Shown here: positions 54,240 to 64,000 of the stretch, piece after piece
How the letters are laid out: the number at the start of each line of letters is the position of its first letter
Numbering within the stretch: the first letter of the stretch is position 1
Source: Diplolepis rosae
Taxonomy: Eukaryota; Arthropoda; Insecta; Hymenoptera; Diplolepididae
Direction: 5' to 3'
NCBI GenBank assembly: GCA_030998225.1
Contig: JAPYXD010000742.1
Span: 5,704,001 to 5,768,000 of the forward strand
Length of the DNA: 64,000 nucleotides
The notes under the pieces: model-generated
What the model was told of the DNA's origin: nothing
The model's database searches: none
What the model saw: only the letters and a program-made list of their open reading frames with translations
Translations under genes and position numbers: made by a program

Positions 54240-55300
54240 CAATTTCATATGGTGTGAGTCAGTACGTTGCTGAAGTAAGAGGTTTAGTTCTTGACAAAAG
54301 TAGAGTGTGAAAAGTGAACAAAAACTCGTCAAGAACACCAACTTCCGGCAACTTTGAAAATTAAAGCCTTCCACTTTTATGGCAGAAAATACGAAACAAA
54401 GTTAATGGAGACAACAAGAGATGAAAAGAAACGTCATAAAACACAACGAGAAGAACACAGCTCTTTAATTCAAGAACCTGGGATTTCATATATAGGGCAC
54501 TCATATTTATTTGTTTCAGATGCAAAACCTATCGCAAATGATATTTCCAGATTTTCCCTCAAGAAAGAGATAGATTTCTCTAAAATAGATTGCATATATT
54601 GCGATGGCTGCCCTACAAACACTGGCAAACATGAATGTATCAACATATTACATATTTCAAACTCAACTAATTAATTTGAAATCATATTCCAAATCACTTG
54701 TGGAAAAGTATATCTTTCAGTAGGTACCCTGAGGAAGATCTTGATTACTGTGTTTAAAAAGTGATACAAAAAACTACTTACTTTGCTTATTTAGAAAATC
54801 TTCTTGCTACGTTGTGTGATGAAAGGCCAAGAATGCGCAAGCTTTCTGTGTCCCGAATCATTTTAGCGAAAAAATCGAATAAAATTTCAAAACTAAGAAA
54901 ATTTGAGATTCCTTAATTAAATTTTGACGGTAAAACTATGTGCAAATCATCGATTAGGGGAAATGTGAAATCACGGAACCTTCTCTGAAGAAAACAATGA
55001 CAAATAAAGACCTCCCCAAATTCACAAAGAAGGACGTATCTGAACTCATTTCTAAAGACATTTTTTATCTCCCATGCCATACACAAGCAGTTAAGAGGTG
55101 CGTGGAAGTAACCAATTCAAATTTCGAATTCGAAAGTCAGAAAACGATTTCCGCTTTTGAAACCAAAGATGATTTTGTTTTGATAATGAAACTTCGATTT
55201 TGTAGCTTGAATCATTATCAATGTTGTAGTATATGAGTAGACAAGGAAGAGGTGCTTTTGGTGGGTAGGGTTCATTCATGGACGACTCCTAAACTATCAA
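54240..55300 (+). pseudogene. Uncharacterised mobile-element ORF ('CDG..NTG / LPCHTQAV' family)
   Basis: The frame at 54,354-54,674 has MKIKAFHFYGRKYETKLMET, EEHSSLIQEPGISYIGHSY and IDCIYCDGCPTNTGKHECIN. After frame breaks, ERPRMRKLSVSRIILAKKSN (near 54,830), then PKFTKKDVSELISKDIFYLPCHTQAVKRCVEVTN (near 55,010-55,120) and ISAFETKDDF. Together these blocks, in this order, recur in a family that I know from many arthropod and cnidarian genomes, always annotated as uncharacterised. The 'CDGxxxNTG' and 'LPCHTQAVxR' motifs recall a catalytic core, possibly RNase H-like, but that is inference. It lies between the two halves of family X. Confidence 0.55.
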
Positions 55301-55436
55301 GACCACGGTATGCATAAAATGTACTTCCATCTTAAGAAAAAAAAACTTTTCAACTCGAAGGAATCGCCGAAGTGGCTCTTTGCTCGTGATATATTGATGT
55401 TATGTAGGCGTCACGGAAAATAATATATGTTGTAAC

Positions 55437-55745
55437 AGCTATTTTGTCATCAGATAATGTAAAGAAAATATCTCAAATGATATATCATACACATTTGATA
55501 ATGAGATTCTCGTAGGAATTACTCGATATATGTAAGGTGATGACAAAAAAGTCAATATTTCATGGATTCTTGAATTTCAAGGTCATTTAGAAAGAATGAA
55601 AAAATTTTCAATGGGCATCTCACTGCACAAATACAGTTTTAGGTTCCTTGAATAACTTTTCCACTGATTTCATGCAACAAAAATCGATTTTATCATGGAA
55701 TGTTGAAGAATGTGTTGATTCAGGATAATTTCATGCTTTTCAAAG
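55437..55745 (+). repeat. Distal half of family X
   Basis: Matches 36,060-36,385 in inverse orientation (GGGCATCTCACTGCACAAAT, AATTTCATGCTTTTC). From 55,750 to 56,470 I see nothing else. Confidence 0.6.
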
Positions 55746-56474
55746 TCGATAAAAAATGTTTTCCTTTCAATGTCTGCATGCATTATTCTTTTAATTTATT
55801 GAAAATACATTATTGCAAACCAATTTAAGTAATCGATTTAATTTAATTTGATTTTTCAAAGTGTTCTGGTGGTGAACACGGTGCGTGCTCTCTCCGGGGT
55901 AACTTCTCTCTTACCAGTGCTGTAAATACGAATCTAAGCAAGTGCTTTGGGTACTAACTCCCAGGCGCTTTCTGAGATTAATATGCATTCTAAATATAAT
56001 GAACATTTCTTTTTCTCTGTTTGGAAAATTTTCGTTCCTAAAGATCTACAAATTTCGGTAAGCTTATTGTAAAAATGTATGACGAAGAACTTCAATAGGA
56101 AATTGTACATAATAAAATGTTTTACACGTAAACTATGATTACTTGTATTTATATACATCTTTATGTATCACTGGTTACTTTTTATCATTATTCATGTACT
56201 ATTCGAAATAACGGGTATTTCTATTATTTTATCTTTTTTATGTCTTTTTTCGATACAGATCTATATGAAAATAAACATTTTTTTAAAGAATAAATTAAAC
56301 GGATTTCTTCATTTTCACGACATCCTTGAATTATGAACATATGATTACATTTGCATTATGATTTATAATTCAATGCAAGAGGAACAGTATTAAATATTTC
56401 TGGGTAGCAGGGAACGGAAAATTGAATTAAATATTTTTCTGTCTCAAAGCGCCTTTTTAAATTTGTTTTAACAG

Positions 56475-56620
56475 CAGTGGTGGGCAAGAAAATACCAAGA
56501 AAAGACCACGCGACACAACCACCACTTGAACTCTTTAAACCTGAGGAGAACGCAGTAGTGGGGACACTGCCACATCTGGAATCTGAGGATGCCTTCCTTT
56601 GCTGGACAGACCTGATGTAA
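56475..56620 (+). CDS. Possible terminal exon, plus strand
   Basis: A pyrimidine-rich acceptor (TTTTAACAG|CAGTGG) opens about 48 codons: VVGKKIPRKDHATQPPLELF, then KPEENAVVGTLPHLE and DAFLCWTDLM, ending in TAA. The composition is less AT-rich than its surroundings. No upstream exon or domain was recognised, and an antisense ORF also crosses it. Confidence 0.25.
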
Positions 56621-56928
56621 AGGAAGCATGCAAATGTTATTAATAAAATAGTTATTTGTGTAGCAAGGCGTTTAAATAAAGTCTTCTTGAGAAGTAAAAT
56701 TTCCTTCCGCAAGAAAAGCAAGAGTAGCACTTAGACATTACATGTAGTCGTCCTTAGATGTAGTGTGTAAAAACAATTTGAAACGCATTAGTGCTTGAAA
56801 AGTGCGATTTAGTAGATTTTTCAAGAGGTAGTACACAAAAATGATTGTGCTTGAGTTGGAACTCTTTTGTCAGTATGACACTCGGAAAAGAAATATTTGA
56901 TCCAAACAAACCATGTTCAATATTGATT

Positions 56929-57065
56929 TTATTTAATTAGGAAAATATAGCTAAACAAGCCATCTTTAGTTAAATGAAACAAATTCTTTGGCGACGAAAT
57001 TCCGAGTGGCAGGTCTGCCATGTATTGTGGATATGAAGACTCCCATGCACGGAAAAGAGGTATAT
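56929..57065 (-). CDS. Last exon of a two-exon gene
   Basis: TTTTCAG|ATATACC opens IPLFRAWESSYPQYMADLPL and GISSPKNLFHLTKDGLFSYI, then FLIK and TAA (56,929). It joins the exon at 57,743-57,884 in phase (G|AT). The combined protein is about 92 residues with a soluble, aromatic-rich C-terminal half. It is not recognised. No good donor exists in this exon, so it is terminal. Confidence 0.45.
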
Positions 57066-57300
57066 CTGAAAATTAAAATTATTTTCTGAATATCAGAAAG
57101 TACTTTCTAGTATTTGGCAATTCGAATAAACGGTACAAAAAGTACTTTACATCAACGAATAAGTACTAAATTTTATAAAATCTTCTGCTAAAGTCGAGTA
57201 AGTCCATTGCTAGATTTCTTTTGCTTAAATTCAGTGTGGATCTCATTGAAATGTTCAACAAACTATATTATTTTATAAGAACTGGTACGCTAAGCGTAGA

Positions 57301-57400
57301 CTAGCGTAGTGGTTAAGGATGGTTAAGTGGTTAGTGGGATGCGAGCATATATCATGTTAGTGTCCGAAATTCAAACCCCAGCGGGGGCGATTAGGTTTTT
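57301..57400 (+). repeat. tRNA-like SINE fragment
   Basis: TAGCGTAGTGGT fits the tRNA A-box and GAAATTCAAACCCC the B-box, followed by CAGCGGGGGCG and a T-run. Between the boxes is a tandem GTGGTTAAGGATGGTTAAGT. It lies in the intron of the two-exon gene. It looks like a tRNA-derived SINE and not a functional tRNA. Confidence 0.45.
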
Positions 57401-57742
57401 TAAGAATAGAATTATGTAATAATCCGCCGACAAAAATGATAAACAATGTTTAATAATAATCTAGCAGACCACTTGCTGAAATTCAGTAGAGCGTTTTCTC
57501 GACACCATTAAGCCATCTTCTAAGATTACGAACAAAATTCTAAATCTCAGAGCATGGCATTCTAAAATCTGGAAAGTTTACTGCTACAATTCAGAAATTC
57601 TACTGTGAAATAAAATATAACAAAAATTGTTGATTTGAAAATTTTTAATCCATAACTTAACGTATTTAAGAAAATAGGCAGGAATAGTAGAGCAAAATGA
57701 AAAAAAACTGATTTATAAAAATAATCAAAAATATTTCAATAC

Positions 57743-57884
57743 CTGAAGAATCCAACAAGACTTGAGCAGAAGTAGTATAAGGACCGTGATTTTGTTGTTC
57801 CTCACTAAAAACGATGCTGGGTCCTAGAGATCTTCGGGGATGAAATATTGTTGGCACTTCGCCAACACCACCCCCACTCCCCAT
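57743..57884 (-). CDS. First coding exon of a two-exon gene
   Basis: The ATG (57,882-57,884) opens MGSGGGVGEVPTIFHPRRSL, GPSIVFSEEQQNHGPYTTSA and QVLLDSS, then the donor TTCAG|GTATTG leaves one base of a codon. The Gly-rich start and Ser/Gln-rich body look like a cytosolic N-terminal tail. It can splice in frame to 57,065. Its phase also suits the SLC35F exon at 32,959, in which case it would be the N-terminus of that transporter. Confidence 0.5.
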
Positions 57885-59313
57885 TTTTAAATTAGTTGAA
57901 ATAATCTCTTGGTAAAAAGTTATTTTGGATTTCCCATTTCACACTATACAATTAGCTACTTGGAAATTTTAATTTTAGACACGTGAGTTAAAATAATCTC
58001 TACAACCTTATCCTTGTAAGAATTAAAAAATGGACGGATGCAGTTTGAAATAGAAAGAATCAATAAAATCCTACAATGATGGTAGGCTCTATAATTGTTT
58101 AAATTAAATATTAACATATAATAAGCAGATTCAAAAAATGATTCAAATTTATTTTAGCAAATCATCTTACTAATTGTAAAAGAAAAGTTATTTTGAATTT
58201 TAATCATACGAAATTATAACTCAATGAGATTTTTGTGTTTATAAGGATAAGAAATATCTAATTGGAACGATAATTCTCACAATATTGGCAACATTTTTCT
58301 CTGTACAATTTTTGTTTAGAAATAAATATTAAATGGCACCAATTATTATTGTTATGCTTGCTGCAATGGCTCATTCAATCACTCAATAAACACATTTTGC
58401 CTAATAAGGAGAAAATTTTGTATGCCCGGAAGTAATCTATGACTTTATAATTATATTAGATGAAATAATTGTCTTTCACTTATTGAGGCGTAATACATAG
58501 ATAAGATAATTTGGATTGATTCACCAGCCAAAACACTTCGTAGACCATAGGAGTACGATGTCTTCATATGATGTGCCATCGATTACTGGAGCTGGAACTC
58601 CGCAAGCCAAACAACTGTCTTGTGATTGTCGCGCTTGCGCTTATGTCTTCCGCTTTTCACAAAAATACTTAAGATCAAAGGGTGAAAAGGAAGTTTAAAA
58701 CACAACCGTAGATGATCGTCAGTAGGACTAGTGCGAACGCTATTAAAAATCACTGCTGACTTTAAACATCGATAAATCGGCCAAAACAAGAGATAAAAAT
58801 TTAAAAGAAAAAACTGTTGGGAAGCTTATGAAATACGTTAAATATACCTTAGGAAAATTTGTTTAAACATTTTGAAGAGAATATATTACTTAAGAAGTTT
58901 GAAAACAAAATCAATAATTCCTTGAACTTTGTACCTTGACTTGAAAAAATGGTATGACCTAGAAAAGTTATACATACATTATGTTTAATTCTTTTAATCA
59001 ATCATTTATAATAAAAATTATTTTAAGGCCTTAAAAATATTTCTTATCATTCAAAATCATCTCCATACTACTAAACAGAATGATGATTTACTTTGTACTT
59101 CTAACTTCTCAAAATACCATTGGTCATTTTTTGTGTTTTTGAAATTTTTTTGTTGGAACAATCAAGAACTGAAATTTTGGTTTCTGAAAGTGCTCATAAA
59201 TCTTTACTAATTATCCCCATAATTTTCTTTGATTGAACCGAAATTAGAACTGTTACAGTAAGTCAAAACTTGAAAAAATTGAATATCAAAATTCCATTTT
59301 CCATTCAAACTAT

Positions 59314-60030
59314 TGTTACAACCCGTCAAATTGAATAATTATTCAACGAAGCTTAATAACAATAGCATTCATTATTGTTAAGAAAAATCGTTGAATGATT
59401 AGTAATAATAATTAATACTAGTCAAGAATGATCAGCGAAAATCAATCAATAGCATTCATACGTTTAATACGTATATTGTCGTGTTAAGTCGAGTTCTAAG
59501 AAGTTAAATCTACAGGAAACGAATTTAGCTAGTGTTTAGCAAGCATGTTAGATTGTCTGATACGCTTCCTGTATTACTTAACTAGCAGACTACTCTAAAC
59601 TCCAACCACAATTGTGCTTTTATCCAGCTACGAAGAAGAAATATACGACAAAACTCCTTCTCTTGCCTTCTCAAGCAGAGAAGTAGCGTAACTTATATAC
59701 ATAAGCATCTCGAAACTTATTATATTATCTACAAACGCTCTTCACATTGCCTTCTCAACCTGAGAAGTAATATAAGATACATACATAAGTATCTCAAAAC
59801 TTATTGTATTCAAATTAAATGAACATTCGTCAATTAATAAAGCTTGTACAACTGAATATAATCATATTTATTATTATTGTGAACAACTCGAATCACATAG
59901 GTTTGACTAGTGACCACAATCCCAAAAAATATAAATAATCACGATTCAGTACCCTGATCAATTCAGCAAACTATTCTTCCTTTTTCCTAAATTTTTCTAA
60001 CCTACCCTAGCCTTAGGTCAAGACGTAACA
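59314..60030 (+). repeat. Copia-type LTR
   Basis: A 717-bp block begins TGTTACAACCC and ends GACGTAACA, giving 6-bp inverted TGTTAC/GTAACA ends. It is followed at once by GTTGATTTGGTATCAGCGG, and 'TGGTATCAG' is the usual primer-binding string after Copia-type 5' LTRs. CCTTCTCAA..GAGAAGTA occurs twice inside. No gag-pol follows, so it is an LTR with a stub of internal sequence. From 57,890 to 59,313 I see only AT-rich sequence, apart from a degenerate match (58,740-58,960) to 20,500-20,620. Confidence 0.55.
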
Positions 60031-60316
60031 GTTGATTTGGTATCAGCGGTGGAATTTTCACTATTGTTGTCAGAATTAATTGTAAGATTATAATTTGAAG
60101 CGAACGAAATTATGTGTACAATCAATCGAGCAAAATTGAATTGTTACATAACGACTAAGCTTTACGTTTCAGAAACTGTCTAAATTATTAATAAATTTGA
60201 TTAAAATAAATAAAATTAAATATTGTTGAATTTTAAAAATCTAAATAGTCGGAATTAATTAAAAGTCATTCCTGATAGTCAAAATTAAAATATTTTGGAA
60301 CAATTATTCAAATAAA

Positions 60317-61046
60317 TTAAGGGGGTAGATCACAGTAAATTTTTCAAAAAAGTCATTTTTTTATTGGCTTAAAAAATCCTTTTGACCTTCTAGAATAAGG
60401 GACAAAAGATCCTATACCCACAGGAAGTCGTTTTCTTTGAAATTTCGAGTTATCACTCGAGCGCCTTTAAATGCTCTGAAATGCGCTCTTGCGATGATTA
60501 AACGCGTTTTTCTCTAAATGATGTTTTTCAAAACGGTGTACATGATATCTCAAGATCTAATTAACGAAGCGACTTGAAATTTGACACACTTACTCTATGG
60601 ATGAGTGCCTCTGGCGTCACCTAGGATTTTGCAAATATTTTGTTTTGTTCAATAATTATAAACAATCATAACATACAATTTCGGTCCAAAAAACGTATGT
60701 TCAATTCAGAAATTTTTTTCTCGTTGCCAAAAAATGCTAAAAAAAGGCTACGTGACGCGATAGCCAATACAATATAGATAATGAGCATATTTTGTTTTTT
60801 TGTTTCAGACGACTGGTTTTCGCAGAATCATGTACACCATCCAACCATGCGCGAAAATCATATAGATGCGCGAAGCGGCATATATCAAAAAGTTTTTTTT
60901 TTAACAACAAATTTTTTAAACCTTTTTTGATAAGTATGGATGAAAATAAAACAAAAAAATAGTGGTGTAACATCATTATTTAGTTAGCAATAAATTTATG
61001 AAAATGACCCACAAAACATGCCCGTCACTGTGTTCTACCCCCTTAA
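60317..61046. mobile_element. TTAA-flanked piggyBac-like MITE 2
   Basis: TTAA at 60,317 and 61,043 flank inverted ends GGGGGTAGATCACAGT / ACTGTGTTCTACCCCC (one mismatch in 16). The length is 722 bp, close to MITE 1. The interior is AT-rich with no ORF. Confidence 0.75.
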
Positions 61047-62900
61047 GTTGTCATCTGAGTTTTAAACAGAATGAAAACTGCATTCGAGAGTGTGTCCTTT
61101 TTAAATTCGTCGAACGGTCACCATTGATTGAGATCAATTGGGTATGGCATAATTTGAAGGGCTTGTATTGTACTGTTTATAAACTTCATTTTTCAACATA
61201 ATTAACTACCAGAATATTCTTGAATGTGTTACGTACGAATAATTTAATTAAATGATAGAAAATAAATGTGTGTCAGAAATAAACCAATTTGTAAATATAT
61301 CGTCCGGTGAGGCTCCAAACTGTCGGAATATAAAAGAAGAGATCAATTAAAATTGGTTTCTATTTACGGATCTATATGTCTTTCTCTTTTGACCAAAGAG
61401 GCTGTACCGAAACACGAAAACTGAACGCAAATGATTTGGATGTCCAATTATAATGTCAGGTGGAGCCTAAAGTTCTCAAAAATCAACATTCATTCTTATA
61501 TTTTAATACAATTGGAACGATAAAGGGCAAACTGCTATGTTTAGCCTTAAATCTACCATTCCTTGGTAGATGAGACTAATCTTTTCTATCTACACGTAAT
61601 AGCACACAAGCAAACGAATATTTTATAAAAAATTATCACAACCGTTTTGAGATTGGGTAGTATCAATTTTTCCGCGATTTGTCGCTGCTTGGTGCCGCTT
61701 TTTTGTTCAGGAAAAACTGCAAAAACTGGAATTGGACTTTAGGTAGTACGCCGAAGATTATCGTTGACGCACGTTCGATGCGATTTCCGACAATTTATCA
61801 CTAGATGGTCCTTTACGAATTATTATCCTCAATAAGTGAAATACGTAACCGACCGCTCTCGATAAAACGCATTAGACCTTTAAAATGGTCCGCCAAAAAA
61901 GATATTTTAAAAAATACATTTTTATATAATTTAATATAATTTGTATATTTTGCTCTCGAAGAATAGAGACTTTTATTATTTACGTCAGCCCGATGCGAAT
62001 TTTAGTACTTAATGTATTTCAGAGTAAGTTGAAATACACTTAATTATTCTAGGCTTATAATCTTTATGTGGATTAAAGGCCTTAACATAATTATTCAAGT
62101 ATTTAGATTAGTCTTAGGTTTTAGTTACAAAAAGCACGTGGCCTTTGTTGTGGGAGATCAGCTGGCTAAATCATCTGAGCAAGGATAGACGCACGAGAAG
62201 GAGATGTGATTATGGAATGTATACTAGCCTCGCGATGTATAGCAGAGCACACCAAGATATTTCCAAAAGAGACCGATTTATTGGGCGTGTGGATGGGTGT
62301 ACAAAAGAAGAAATTGACAAACGGCAGAAAGTCCTTTTCTCTTCTATTCTTCCATTCTAACGCGATAATTCAGTTGCGAGTTTGCTATTGTTTATTCTCT
62401 TTTCTATTCCATTCTTTCTTTGCTCATCCTGGTTCTTACATCATCGCTCTCGTTTTACACTTATTCCTTGCGTTTCTCTCATTCTCTTATTTCATACTCT
62501 TATTAAAAGTATTCTTACTTTTGAAAGTTTCATTCAAAAACTTTAATTATTGGAATGCACTCAGGTTGCGAGCGCTAAAAGTGTGCATTTGATTCGCTAC
62601 TAAAAATTGATTAATATTGTATAAATTAGATTTTGTGCATTAATCAAAACATTTATAAAAAATATTGCACACTTTGGATCGCCCGTGACAAACCACACCG
62701 AAATTTTTAGTGTTTTCGTCTCCGACATATTCATATATGTGCTATCTAATCTTATAGACCTTTATATTTCTTTATTTGTATATATCTTTATTTATATAAA
62801 GATTGTTTGGACGGTACTTATATTTTGAGATTTTTCGACAGCTATGGTCTATAACCGATTTATCTAAATCCTGATTGGGTTTTCATACTGGTTGAAGAGC
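61047..62900. other. AT-rich stretch without recognised genes
   Basis: The ORFs at 62,145-62,360 and 62,206-62,592 overlap and have low-complexity, hydrophobic translations (runs of F, S and L) from a pyrimidine-rich tract. There is no domain, splice context or repeat match. It might hold the 3' LTR of the envelope-bearing retroelement to the right, but I could not define one. Confidence 0.4.
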
Positions 62901-63707
62901 CGGGGATAGCAGCTGAATTACTGGGGCTGTCGCTGGTTGTTCCCTTGGTGTTACAGCAGGTGTATCGGCGGAAAAAGGAGCTTTACTATTCGTGCGTGTC
63001 CGTGGCGTAGAATTTCCATCAGGCGATTGTTGTTGTTCTTCCCTGACGTTAACAGGCCAGAGTCGGAATCTCGATTAGCCTCCGCCTTTAGCGAGCGCCG
63101 TTGCATAAGGAAGAGATAGGAGATAGGAGGATCAGGCCAAAATAGGAACCATGGATCATCATTGTCTGGCGGCGTTTTGTTATTCGTGCCAGACTGAGGT
63201 CATATAGTTGTTTTTTCAACTATTCCAAGGACCTATCGTTATTTTCAAAGACCTTATCCCCATATGTCGCTTCTTTCATGTGATGCAGCATTGGTTTTCC
63301 TACGGGTATATATTCCTGGGGTTCTTGTAGGGCTGGTGACAACTCGGAAATGTTCAAGTGAAGCAGCGGGGTGTAGATTATTTCGTTCGCTCTCTTTTGA
63401 TTCATGGCGCCTGGTAGTGTTTTCTTTCATTCTAAGGTCGCATCCTGGAGCCAGTTGGATTATGCCTGTTCCTTTTAATTCAATTTGTTTGATAGGACAG
63501 GTTTTCGTAGCAAGAGTCGGCTTTTGGAGAGAGTACAACCATCCACTTAGGGTCTCTATTAATTTCCAATCAAGCTGGTTTGTATATGTGACTCGAACAG
63601 TGCAAATTCGGAATGTTGATAGAGTTGGGTTCAAAAAAAGTTCCGATTCGCAGGTCCTGGGATTAACGTTTTCGTCGATAGGTAAGTTTCCTTTGGAGAT
63701 CTTTTAA
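62900..63707 (-). pseudogene. Endogenous insect retrovirus envelope, C-terminal part, broken
   Basis: The minus-strand frame at 63,254-63,660 has CESELFLNPTLS, W-rich segments and IELKGTGIIQLAPGC, a Cys-framed pattern typical of the envelope proteins of insect errantivirus-like LTR elements. A frameshift near 63,400 moves to a frame with LLHLNISELSPALQEPQEYI, a stop near 63,220, then a heptad-like stretch and a hydrophobic segment (near 63,150) that looks like the membrane anchor, followed by a tail. Upstream (pol) sequence would lie beyond the right edge. At least one frameshift and one stop make it non-functional. Confidence 0.55.
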
Positions 63708-64000
63708 AATTTTTTATGTATCATTTTACTCTCATAAGTGAATTATAATGTTGGCTGATGTACATAAAAATGAAATCTTTTATATTTTTAATTCTATGTA
63801 TAAATAGATATAGCTACATATATGGTATATGTTCGTTCGTTTTCGTTTTTTGACCCAGCCCTGTATGTATACAGTAGACAATTTTCTGAGTTAAATTAAA
63901 AGGAATAACAACCTGGCAGACATTCGAAGCCCCTGGTATGTGGGACAAAATACCTGCTTCCAAACAATAATGTTCTCTATATTATTGTAAATCAATGTTA

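Noticed and set aside
62206..62592. 128-codon ORF with hydrophobic segments, considered as a membrane protein
   Set aside because: The translation is dominated by F, S and L from a pyrimidine-rich tract. There is no start context, splice site or homology.

Overview
The window is AT-rich arthropod nuclear DNA, almost certainly from an insect. The signs are GT-AG split genes, an SLC35F-type transporter, several mariner families, LINEs, MITEs and LTRs. Hymenoptera is my best guess, but nothing in the sequence proves an order. Most of the 64 kb is mobile DNA at different stages of decay, nested together, with a few host exons between. There are no rRNA genes, no CRISPR arrays and no clear intact tRNA gene.

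0-5 kb: an AT-rich candidate non-autonomous element (64-2,027); a THAP-domain exon flanked by imperfect inverted repeats, probably a dead P/THAP transposon (2,036-4,688); and a solo LTR inserted beside it (2,585-2,974). 5.5-15.4 kb: the main feature, a decayed Polinton/Maverick- or adintovirus-like element. On the minus strand it has an exonuclease-like ORF, a double jelly-roll major capsid protein, a penton-type minor capsid protein, an adenain-type cysteine protease and a phospholipase A2-like protein. On the plus strand it has a packaging ATPase and a DUF8207-like protein. On the minus strand again there is a protein-primed DNA polymerase B, a small basic ORF, and two small accessory ORFs. 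Nearly every gene carries a frameshift or stop codon. A CpG-rich MITE has replaced part of the polymerase exonuclease region. No integrase gene and no terminal repeats were found.

15.5-26 kb: a foldback element; a mariner truncated by a second copy of the CpG-rich MITE; a 3.9-kb composite element with about 160-bp terminal inverted repeats around a pogo/CENP-B-like transposase; and an R2-like LINE with a TTAA-flanked MITE inserted at its catalytic motif. 26.7-33 kb: three minus-strand exons of an SLC35F3/F4-type transporter. Its 5.4-kb intron holds a 3.1-kb element with about 635-bp inverted repeats and a nested Tigger-like MITE. 33-43.4 kb: the third CpG-rich MITE; a 1.4-kb element with four repeats at an exact 167-bp period; a mini-mariner; a pogo-like transposase split by a mariner and by a TIR element; and a 559-bp foldback.

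43.6-47.8 kb: a minus-strand, five-exon gene whose splice sites are preserved but whose frame is broken by stops. 48.4-50.4 kb: a TIR-bounded unit of unknown nature. 50.5-55.8 kb: a second 167-bp-family element, an I/LOA-like LINE with a 14-bp target duplication, and a decayed mobile-element ORF. 56.4-58 kb: a two-exon minus-strand gene and one possible plus-strand exon. 59-61 kb: a Copia-type LTR and a second TTAA MITE. 62.9-63.7 kb: the C-terminal part of a broken endogenous retroviral envelope gene. Coordinates of repeats and exons come from reading the sequence by eye and may be off by a few bases.
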